Assembly: GCA_016873575.1 (NCBI GenBank) | Contig: VGWY01000108.1 | Span: forward strand, 1-8,848 | DNA length: 8,848 nucleotides | Source of the DNA: Nitrospira sp. | GTDB lineage: Bacteria; Nitrospirota; Thermodesulfovibrionia; Thermodesulfovibrionales; SM23-35 | Reading direction: 5' to 3' | Shown here: positions 1-4,723 of the stretch, piece by piece | Layout of the letters: every line of letters begins with the position of its first letter | How positions within the stretch are numbered: the first letter of the stretch is position 1 | Notes under the pieces: model-generated | Told to the model about the DNA's origin: nothing | The model's input: only the letters and a program-made list of their open reading frames with translations | The model's database searches: none | Made by a program: the position numbers and the translations under genes

Positions 1-1
1 C

Positions 2-47
2 CTTTCTTTAAAAGTTGGTTTTACCAACTTGCGATCTTTCAAGAAAG
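2..47. repeat. Nested inverted repeat (hairpin) at window start
   Basis: AAGTTGGT (12-19), a three-base TTT loop and ACCAACTT (23-30) form a perfect 8-bp stem. An outer pair, CTTTCTT (2-8) and AAGAAAG (41-47), encloses it. It could be the terminator of a gene lying to the left of the window, but no T-run follows the inner stem, so a dispersed palindromic repeat is equally possible. Confidence 0.5.
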
Positions 48-90
48 AGTATAGCCTTTTTCTGACTACTACTTCCTTCCCCTTAATATA

Positions 91-167
91 GCAAGCTCTC
101 CCGCCAGGGGAGAGGGAATTGTCTCTCTTCTCTCCCCTCCCTCGATGGGAGGGGTATGGGGAGGGTG
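91..167. repeat. Pair of GC-rich palindromes (CTCCCC/GGGGAG type)
   Basis: Two adjacent hairpins: CTCTCCC (96-102) with GGGAGAG (108-114), and CCCCTCCC (134-141) with GGGAGGGG (147-154) around a 5-nt loop. They resemble the pyrimidine/purine-rich palindromes at 2834-2883, 5545-5594 and 8816-8836 in this window. I read them as one loose family of dispersed intergenic repeats. The right flank runs straight into a TATAAT box at 169-174. Confidence 0.7.
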
Positions 168-174
168 TTATAAT
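166..174 (+). promoter_or_regulatory. Extended -10 promoter for the MFS gene
   Basis: TGTTATAAT is a consensus TATAAT hexamer (169-174) preceded by the extended -10 TGn. No good -35 is visible because the position is occupied by a G-rich palindrome arm, which fits extended -10 promoters that need little -35 contact. The start point would be near 181, about 48 nt before the MFS start codon. Sequence inference only. Confidence 0.5.
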
Positions 175-190
175 TTTCATGTCCCTTTGT

Positions 191-203
191 GAGCCGAAGG
201 CTC
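191..203. repeat. GAGCC-GAA-GGCTC hairpin in the MFS 5' leader
   Basis: A perfect 5-bp stem with a GAA loop lies about 25 nt upstream of the MFS start, inside the predicted leader. It may be part of a dispersed repeat or a small leader hairpin. Nothing shows a regulatory role. Confidence 0.4.
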
Positions 204-228
204 ATGAGTGTTTCGGTTAAAATAAGAA

Positions 229-1434
229 ATGAAAAACACAGGATGGTTTTCAGCTTTACATTACAGAGACTTCAGGCTCTTCTGGTTCGGCCAGCTTATT
301 TCTTTATCAGGCACATGGATGCAGTCTGTCGCTCAGGGGTGGCTTGTTTACAGCCTGACAAAATCACCTTTTTATCTTGGTTTGGTTGCAGCCATGGGAT
401 CATTACCCATACTTTTATTTACCCTTGTGGGTGGCATCGTAGCAGATAGATTCAGGAAAAGGAACCTCCTTTTGATGACACAGGCATTATCAATCGTACC
501 AGCACTTTTCCTCGGAATATTAACGCATATGAATATTATTACTGTTTGGCAGGTTGCATGTCTTGCAGCATTCCTTGGCACAGTCAATGCATTTGATATA
601 CCTGCACGTCAGTCTTTTTTCGTAGAAATCGTTGGGAAAGGCAATATTACGAATGCTGTCGCCCTGAATTCTGCTGCATTTAATGGTGCGCGTATTATTG
701 GACCTGTCATAGCAGGGATGACGATTGCCCATCTGGGACTTCCTGCATGTTTTTATCTCAATGCATTCAGTTTTATTGCAGTCATCATTGCACTTCTAAA
801 AATGAAAAAGGATATCAGTAGTGATATCAAAGAAAGTTCCAAGGGTTTTATCAAAGATCTCATAGAGGGGATACAGTATTTAAAAAGCAGCCCTGATATT
901 TATCGAACTATACTTTTGATTGCTGTATTCAGTCTCATAGGAATCCCATACATCACGTTCCTTCCCGTATTCGCAGTAGAGGTTTTAAAAGCAGGACCAA
1001 AGGGGCTTGGACTCCTTGTAGGAGCTGCCGGGATAGGAGCACTGTCAGCAGCCCTGTCTCTTGCCGTCAGGGGTGATATAAAAACCAAGCAGAGATTTAT
1101 GTCTCTCTCAGCACTCTGTTTTTCATTCTTCCTTCTTGCCTTTTCAATATCAAAAACATTCTATCTTTCAATCATCATCCTTATATTCATAGGATGGGGC
1201 ATGGTAAGCTTCCTCGCAACTGCAAATAGTTTTATACAGCTTTCTGTACCTGATAAGCTAAGGGGGAGGGTAATGAGTGTGTATGCACTTGTGTTTTTAG
1301 GCACTGCTCCTATTGGCAACTCGCTGATAGGCTCATTGGCTGATTATGTTAGTACTCCGAAAGCGGTTAGTATTTCAGGCATAATATGCATTCTTGCGTC
1401 GGTTATTTTTTCTGTGAAGAGATTTAAAGTTTAG
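229..1434 (+). CDS. MFS transporter, enterobactin-exporter-like (MFS_3) family
   Basis: A 401-residue, very hydrophobic protein with the size and spacing of a 12-helix major facilitator, so an inner-membrane proton-coupled permease, most likely an exporter. The start (HYRDFRLFWFGQLISLSGTWMQ) is typical of the MFS_3/EntS-like group. The MFS motif A loop between helices 2 and 3 is clear at residues 68-78 (GGIVADRFRKR), and a helix-5 motif with GARIIGPVIAG is present near residue 150. A long hydrophilic loop around residues 190-215 divides the two six-helix halves. The ATG at 229 is chosen because an in-frame TAA lies just upstream (223-225). No strong Shine-Dalgarno is seen. It stands 21 bp before tsaB on the same strand and is probably cotranscribed. 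The substrate cannot be read from the sequence; siderophores, drugs and small metabolites are all possible. Confidence 0.88.
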   Translation: MKNTGWFSALHYRDFRLFWFGQLISLSGTWMQSVAQGWLVYSLTKSPFYLGLVAAMGSLPILLFTLVGGIVADRFRKRNLLLMTQALSIVPALFLGILTHMNIITVWQVACLAAFLGTVNAFDIPARQSFFVEIVGKGNITNAVALNSAAFNGARIIGPVIAGMTIAHLGLPACFYLNAFSFIAVIIALLKMKKDISSDIKESSKGFIKDLIEGIQYLKSSPDIYRTILLIAVFSLIGIPYITFLPVFAVEVLKAGPKGLGLLVGAAGIGALSAALSLAVRGDIKTKQRFMSLSALCFSFFLLAFSISKTFYLSIIILIFIGWGMVSFLATANSFIQLSVPDKLRGRVMSVYALVFLGTAPIGNSLIGSLADYVSTPKAVSISGIICILASVIFSVKRFKV

Positions 1435-1455
1435 TGGTATATTAGGCTTTTAAAT

Positions 1456-2160
1456 ATGAAAATTCTTGCAATAGATACATCTACGATGCTTGGCGGTATC
1501 GCAATAATGGATGACTCATCAGGCCTGATTGCTGAAGTGAGGCTGAATGTCAAGTCAACACATTCAGAAAGGCTGATGACCACCATTGACACTACTCTCA
1601 AACAGGCATCAATATCCCTGACAGAGATAGATGCCTTTGCCGTCGCAATAGGACCTGGTTCATTTACAGGTCTCAGGATAGGTCTCAGCACAGTGAAGGG
1701 ACTGTCGTATGCAACAGGCAAACCAATTGTATCCGTCCCTTCACTTGAGGCATTTGCCTGGAATTTTCCTTATTGCAAATACCCTGTTTGTCCTATGCTT
1801 GATGCGAGGAAGAAAGAGGTATATACAGCATTGTTTCAATGGAAAAATGATGGGTTTATAAGATTGATAAATGAAGTGGCACTGAGCGTAGATAGGCTTT
1901 TGGAAAAAATAAAGGTAATTTCAGATAAAAAGATTCTTTTCACAGGGGAAGGTGCACATCTTTACAAGGATATAATAATCGAGATGATAGGTGAACAGGC
2001 AGTCTTTGCATCTTCTGAGAAGATGGTTTCCTCACCGGCAAATGTTGCCTATCTCGGAATCAAGAAGGCTGTCGAAGGTAAATTCTCAGAACCTGTAAGT
2101 CTTATCCCCCTTTACATTAGGAGATCTGAAGCTGAAATTAAAGAAAGTCAAAAAAAGTAG
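1456..2160 (+). CDS. tsaB: tRNA threonylcarbamoyladenosine biosynthesis protein TsaB
   Basis: A 234-residue ASKHA-fold protein of the TsaB/YeaZ family. In bacteria TsaB pairs with TsaD (and TsaE) in the cytoplasm to transfer the threonylcarbamoyl group to A37 of ANN-decoding tRNAs, acting as a non-catalytic partner of TsaD. Visible hallmarks are the N-terminal ILAIDTS strand (3-9), HSERL (36-40), and the signature GPGSFTGLRIG (66-76) followed by LSTVKGLSYA. VPSLEAFAW and DARKKEVYTALF follow. Length is normal. It starts 21 nt after the MFS stop with little Shine-Dalgarno match, suggesting dependence on upstream transcription. rimI downstream on the same strand is a very common partner. Its TAG stop is contributed by a palindromic repeat (2157-2181), so the extreme C-terminus may have been set by that insertion. 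tsaD and tsaE are not in the window. Confidence 0.95.
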   Translation: MKILAIDTSTMLGGIAIMDDSSGLIAEVRLNVKSTHSERLMTTIDTTLKQASISLTEIDAFAVAIGPGSFTGLRIGLSTVKGLSYATGKPIVSVPSLEAFAWNFPYCKYPVCPMLDARKKEVYTALFQWKNDGFIRLINEVALSVDRLLEKIKVISDKKILFTGEGAHLYKDIIIEMIGEQAVFASSEKMVSSPANVAYLGIKKAVEGKFSEPVSLIPLYIRRSEAEIKESQKK

Positions 2161-2181
2161 CCGCAACCTTCAGGTTGCGTG
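2157..2181 (+). repeat. REP-like hairpin repeat, copy 1
   Basis: GCAACCT-TC-AGGTTGC (2163-2178) is a 7-bp stem with a 2-nt centre, preceded by GTAGCC. The 25 nt from 2157 to 2181 are identical to the reverse complement of 4176-4200. A sequence-different but same-shaped member lies at 3997-4018. The unit includes the tsaB stop codon (2158-2160) and may act as a 3'-end mRNA stabiliser or weak terminator, as REP elements often do. Confidence 0.75.
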
Positions 2182-2325
2182 TATTTACTAATGCGGTCAT
2201 AAGTAAAGCCTCCTTGATGTCATTCCCGCTTGTCGGGAATCCTTCATGAAGAAAGATGCCGGTCAAGCCGGCATGACAGAAACGTGTTTTTGATGGGTTT
2301 TACTTATGAACTCCTTAGTAAATAC
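2181..2325. repeat. MITE-like element with ~30-bp terminal inverted repeats
   Basis: The left arm 2181-2210 and the reverse complement of 2296-2325 match at 26 of 30 positions, enclosing about 85 bp. A related copy of the outer 25 nt (23/25) occurs at 8761-8785, so this is a dispersed sequence and not a chance palindrome. A second palindrome (2218-2278) is nested inside. There is no coding capacity and no obvious target-site duplication. It lies in the 203-bp gap between tsaB and rimI, which holds no gene. Confidence 0.7.
2218..2278. repeat. TGTCATTCC...TGACA palindromic repeat, copy 1
   Basis: The arms 2218-2241 and 2255-2278 are inverted copies at 19 of 24 positions, beginning TGTCAT and ending ATGACA. 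This is the widespread TGTCATTCCCGC-type intergenic palindrome known from many bacterial genomes. A second copy is at 4067-4129. Possible roles are RNA hairpin formation or non-autonomous mobility; none is shown here. Confidence 0.75.
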
Positions 2326-2353
2326 AGGGTTCATGCTGAATGTTTTAAATATT

Positions 2354-2358
2354 AAGGA
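2354..2358 (+). promoter_or_regulatory. Ribosome binding site of rimI
   Basis: AAGGA stands five nucleotides before the ATG at 2364. It is the clearest Shine-Dalgarno on the forward strand here and fixes the rimI start. Confidence 0.65.
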
Positions 2359-2363
2359 TTACG

Positions 2364-2807
2364 ATGATAGAAGTAACAATCCGACAAATGTACCCAACTG
2401 ACATTCCTGAAGTGGTCAACATTGAGCGAACTATATTTACCACTCCATGGTCTGAAACTTCCTTTTTGCAAGAAATAAACAACCTCTATTCGATCAAAAA
2501 AGTTGCTGTGCTTAACAATACTACCATTGGCTATGTCTGTGCAAACCACATACTCAATGAGAACCATATCCTGAACCTTGCAGTACATCCAGAGTTCAGA
2601 AGATGTGGGATCGCGACAAAACTCACAAAAGAGGTCCTGAAAGAGTTGAAAGAGAAAGGTTGCGATTTCGTATATCTTGAGGTCAGGGGTTCAAATCTCA
2701 GTGCAAAAAAATTCTACGAGAAACTTGGTTTCGTAATTGTTGCTATAAGAAAGGACTATTACACATTACCAAGAGAAGACGCAATTATTATGGCTCTTGA
2801 AATGTGA
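2364..2807 (+). CDS. rimI: Ribosomal protein S18-alanine N-acetyltransferase RimI
   Basis: A 147-residue single-domain GNAT acetyltransferase. RimI uses acetyl-CoA to acetylate the N-terminal alanine of ribosomal protein S18 in the cytoplasm. Family features in order: the N-terminal IRQMYPTDIPEVVNIE strand-helix, the PWS motif (28-30), the core strand ending in LAVHPEFRRCGIATKL (72-87) with the acetyl-CoA pyrophosphate loop (R79, R80, G82, A84), then YLEVRGSNLSAKKFYEKLGF and RKDYYTLPREDAIIM. Glu106 and Tyr118 have the same spacing as the general base and acid described for Salmonella RimI. Position 81 is Cys where many homologues have another residue, probably neutral. Length is normal. The repeat-filled gap after tsaB may weaken cotranscription. 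It converges on amrS across a strong hairpin. Some RimI-like GNATs acetylate other proteins, but tsaB next door favours RimI. Confidence 0.92.
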   Translation: MIEVTIRQMYPTDIPEVVNIERTIFTTPWSETSFLQEINNLYSIKKVAVLNNTTIGYVCANHILNENHILNLAVHPEFRRCGIATKLTKEVLKELKEKGCDFVYLEVRGSNLSAKKFYEKLGFVIVAIRKDYYTLPREDAIIMALEM

Positions 2808-2808
2808 C

Positions 2809-2913
2809 TAATACAAACGCATTAATTCAGCTTACCCCCCACCCTAACCCTCCCCCTCAAGGGGGGAGGGTTAGGGTGGGGGTGATGTACCTTTATTTAT
2901 TGCGTTTGCATTA
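2809..2913. repeat. Large palindromic element between convergent rimI and amrS; possible two-way terminator
   Basis: The core has a perfect 21-bp stem, 2836-2856 against 2862-2882, around a 5-nt TCAAG loop; its arms are C-rich then G-rich with CCCTAACCC at the centre. Outer arms 2809-2825 and 2897-2913 are inverted at 15 of 17 positions (TGCGTTTG against CAAACGCA). The element fills the 103-bp gap between two tail-to-tail genes, and its right end supplies the amrS stop codon (2911-2913). The stem could stop transcription from both sides, though neither exit has a clear T-run. Confidence 0.75.
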
Positions 2914-3921
2914 TTTCCATATACCTTTAATCTCTGTATTACATTTTGAGCATCTTCCATCTTTCATCTTTTTTTCGATTATACTGAATCCAAAGCGTTT
3001 TATGAGCAGTTCTTTACAATGCGGGCAATAGGTATTTTCTCCACCTTCTCCCGGCACATTTCCTTCATACACATAGTGAAGCCCTGTCTCAAACCCAATA
3101 TCCCGGGCCCTTCTTAGTGTTTTTACAGATGTTCTTGGTTTATCTATTAGCTTATATGTTGGATAAAACTGTGTTACATGCCATGGTATAAATGGGTCAA
3201 CAGATTTAATGAACCCAGCGATGTCTCTTAAATCTTTTTCAGAGTCATTATGGTCTGGAATTATCAGTGTCGTTACCTCAACCCATACACCGAGTTTCTT
3301 CATAAGCCTTATTGTCTCTTTTACAGGCTCAAGTTTTGCACCACAAATATTCTTATAAAAATCTTCATTCCCCTTGAGGTCTATGTTGTTACCGTCAAGA
3401 TAAGGTGCAATGAGTCTTGTCGCCTCAGGGCTTGTATATCCATTACTCACAAAGACATTCTTGATACCCTTCTCATGTGCAAGCCGTGCGCAGTCATAAG
3501 CAAACTCAAAGAATATAGTTGGTTCCGTATAGGTATAAGAAATACTCTCACAGCCATCCCTTGAAGCTGCTTCTACGATAGCCTCTGGAGTCACAAACTG
3601 ACCGGGGATATCGCCTTCGTGTTCCTTCGGATACTGGGATATCTCAAAATTCTGGCAGTGTGCGCAGTGAAAATTACAACCTACGGTTGTAAGTGAAAAA
3701 GAAGTCGATCCGGGCAAAAAGTGAAAGAGCGGCTTCTTCTCAATAGGGTCAATATGCATTGAGATAACCTTGCCATAAACAAGGCTATATAAAGTACCGT
3801 CTCTGTTTTCCCGTGTAGAACAGATGCCCCTTTTCCCATCATTGATAATACATCTATGTGCACAGAGGGAACACCTGACCTTCTTCTCATCGAGTTTTTC
3901 ATACAGCATCGCCTCTTTCAT
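2911..3921 (-). CDS. amrS: AmmeMemoRadiSam-system radical SAM enzyme (AmrS)
   Basis: A 336-residue protein counted from the ATG at 3921. The 4Fe-4S/SAM motif CX3CX2C is at Cys82, Cys86 and Cys89 (GCNFHCAHCQN). An N-terminal Cys cluster (Cys17, Cys20, Cys24, Cys34, in CSLCAHRCII and GKRGIC) and the block DPIEKKPLFHFLPGS are characteristic of the AmrS branch near pyruvate-formate-lyase activating enzymes. A C-terminal zinc-ribbon-like pair, CPHC (299-302) and CSKC (324-327), ends the protein. The family is often found with MEMO1-like and AMMECR1-like genes; neither is in this window, and I cannot assign a substrate. The ATG at 3921 (MKEAMLYEKL) matches the usual family N-terminus better than the TTG at 3927. 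Its promoter at 3928-3936 would start transcription almost at this ATG, so the mRNA may be leaderless. The stop lies in the repeat at 2809-2913. Confidence 0.9.
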   Translation of the reverse strand: MKEAMLYEKLDEKKVRCSLCAHRCIINDGKRGICSTRENRDGTLYSLVYGKVISMHIDPIEKKPLFHFLPGSTSFSLTTVGCNFHCAHCQNFEISQYPKEHEGDIPGQFVTPEAIVEAASRDGCESISYTYTEPTIFFEFAYDCARLAHEKGIKNVFVSNGYTSPEATRLIAPYLDGNNIDLKGNEDFYKNICGAKLEPVKETIRLMKKLGVWVEVTTLIIPDHNDSEKDLRDIAGFIKSVDPFIPWHVTQFYPTYKLIDKPRTSVKTLRRARDIGFETGLHYVYEGNVPGEGGENTYCPHCKELLIKRFGFSIIEKKMKDGRCSKCNTEIKGIWK

Positions 3922-3927
3922 AAGCAA

Positions 3928-3936
3928 ATTATAACA
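3928..3936 (-). promoter_or_regulatory. Extended -10 promoter of amrS
   Basis: On the reverse strand TGTTATAAT is an extended -10 with a consensus hexamer (3933 to 3928). A weak -35, TTGGCT, lies 18 bp upstream (3957-3952). The expected start point is about 3921, at the ATG of amrS, giving a leaderless or nearly leaderless transcript. Sequence inference. Confidence 0.55.
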
Positions 3937-3972
3937 ATTATATGAAACTTAAGCCAATGAAACACACATTAC

Positions 3973-4060
3973 GCAAGGGTCATTATAAAACCTTTGTAGT
4001 CGCAGGCTTTAGCCTGCGTTATTTAAAGCCAACTTACAAAGGGGTTTCCTAAAACCTTGC
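3973..4060. repeat. MITE-like element containing a CGCAGGCT hairpin
   Basis: The 26-bp ends 3973-3998 and 4035-4060 are inverted at 18 of 26 positions, with GCAAGG/CCTTGC at the outer edges and CTTTGTA/TACAAAG at the inner edges, all sharing one centre. Inside, off centre, CGCAGGCT-TT-AGCCTGCG (4001-4018) is a perfect 8-bp hairpin preceded by GTAGT. That hairpin has the same layout as the GTAGCCGCAACC copies at 2157-2181 and 4176-4200, so I count it as a variant of that REP-like family. Confidence 0.6.
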
Positions 4061-4066
4061 ATATAC

Positions 4067-4129
4067 TGTCATTCTGAACTTGATTCAGAATCTCGTTTAA
4101 GGAGACCCTGAAACAAGTTCAGGGTGACA
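4067..4129. repeat. TGTCATTC...TGACA palindromic repeat, copy 2
   Basis: The arms 4067-4094 and 4102-4129 are inverted at 23 of 28 positions around a 7-nt loop; four of the five mismatches become G-U pairs in RNA. It begins TGTCATTCTGAACTTG and ends CAAGTTCAGGGTGACA. It shares the TGTCATTC terminus with 2218-2278 but differs inside, as this broad repeat class usually does. Confidence 0.8.
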
Positions 4130-4175
4130 TTTTACAGAGCTTTTTATTATACCCCTTCGTAATCCATGTTAAATC

Positions 4176-4200
4176 CACGCAACCTGAAGGTTGCGGCTAC
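4176..4200 (-). repeat. REP-like hairpin repeat, copy 2 (inverted)
   Basis: Exact reverse complement of 2157-2181 over 25 nt, about 2 kb away. It contains the 7-bp GCAACCT/AGGTTGC stem. It lies about 40 bp upstream of the arsC promoter. Perfect identity at this length outside genes implies recent copying or active maintenance. Confidence 0.75.
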
Positions 4201-4241
4201 ACGTTTGCGCAACTCGGGTTAAATTAAGGTACAAAGGCATA

Positions 4242-4250
4242 TGCTATAAT
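4242..4250 (+). promoter_or_regulatory. Extended -10 promoter of arsC
   Basis: TGCTATAAT gives a consensus -10 (4245-4250) with the TGn extension, 38 bp before the arsC ATG. No good -35 is present. The 8-bp palindrome GCATATGC (4237-4244) abuts the hexamer and could be part of an operator, but it is short enough to be chance. No ArsR gene is in the window. Confidence 0.55.
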
Positions 4251-4288
4251 ATTTCGTCAATAACTAATGAAGATGCATCCACAAAGAC

Positions 4289-4723
4289 ATGGTAAAGAAA
4301 AAGATTATATTTCTCTGTACAGCTAACTCCTGCAGGAGCCAGATGGCAGAGGGATTTGCAAAAGAATTTGGCAAAGGGTTGATAAAAGTCCACAGTGCTG
4401 GCCTCATGGCTGCCGGTGTCAATAGAAGGGCAACTGAAGTCATGAAGGAAGTCGGCATAGATATATCGAATCAGGTATCAGAGGAGATTGATGAAGATCT
4501 CCTCGGGCAGATGGACATTGTCGTAACCCTCTGTGGACATGCTGAGGAATTCTGTCCAAGGACACCACCTAAAATAAAACGCTTTCACTGGCCAATCAAA
4601 GACCCTGTTGGGACAATAGGTACAGAAGAAGAGATAATGAAGGAATTCAGACGTGCACGGGATGAGATAAAAGAAAGGGTTCAGAGATTAATAGAGGTAA
4701 TTGTCTCTAATCAGTATCTGTAA
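4289..4723 (+). CDS. arsC: Thioredoxin-type arsenate reductase (LMW-PTPase fold)
   Basis: A 144-residue cytoplasmic protein of the low-molecular-weight phosphotyrosine phosphatase fold. ArsC reduces arsenate to arsenite for export, passing the disulfide to thioredoxin. The P-loop CTANSCRS is at residues 10-17 (Cys10, Asn13, Arg16, Ser17). The relay cysteines Cys82 and Cys89 (LCGHAEEFCP) and Asp105 (KDP) are all present, at exactly the residue numbers of Staphylococcus aureus pI258 ArsC. This Cys triad separates it from a plain tyrosine phosphatase. The ATG at 4289 is used because upstream ATGs at 4267 and 4273 are out of frame; no clear Shine-Dalgarno is seen. It stands alone: no arsR or arsenite pump adjoins it, so export would rely on genes elsewhere. 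Its last 17 nt overlap the end of nrdJ on the other strand. Confidence 0.9.
   Translation: MVKKKIIFLCTANSCRSQMAEGFAKEFGKGLIKVHSAGLMAAGVNRRATEVMKEVGIDISNQVSEEIDEDLLGQMDIVVTLCGHAEEFCPRTPPKIKRFHWPIKDPVGTIGTEEEIMKEFRRARDEIKERVQRLIEVIVSNQYL

Larger units (their letters stand above)
3937..4241. other. Repeat-filled intergenic region between divergent amrS and arsC
   Basis: This stretch has no credible reading frame and no tRNA-like or riboswitch-like fold that I can see. It is a mosaic of three palindromic units in a row (3973-4060, 4067-4129, 4176-4200). A further inverted pair encloses the middle unit: TTACAAAGGGGT at 4034-4045 and ACCCCTTCGTAA at 4151-4162 (11/12). The two edges hold the promoters of amrS and arsC. 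Confidence 0.7.

Noticed and set aside
189..449. 86-codon forward frame overlapping the MFS start
   Set aside because: Out-of-frame shadow of the MFS gene with no recognisable protein features.
2161..2363. Riboswitch or T-box before rimI
   Set aside because: The folding potential is explained by nested dispersed repeats with copies elsewhere; no conserved riboswitch core was recognised.
3250..3564. 104-codon forward frame inside amrS
   Set aside because: Antisense to a well-supported radical SAM gene; composition is not that of a natural protein and it has no start signal.
3971..4200. CRISPR array or small RNA gene
   Set aside because: Repeats are of different families, unequal in length and not regularly spaced. 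Hairpins are plentiful but no promoter-terminator pair defines an RNA gene.
229..4723. A joint arsenic-resistance system of the MFS gene and arsC
   Set aside because: They are nearly 3 kb apart, separated by tsaB, rimI and the opposite-strand amrS, and the MFS_3 family is not a known arsenite pump.
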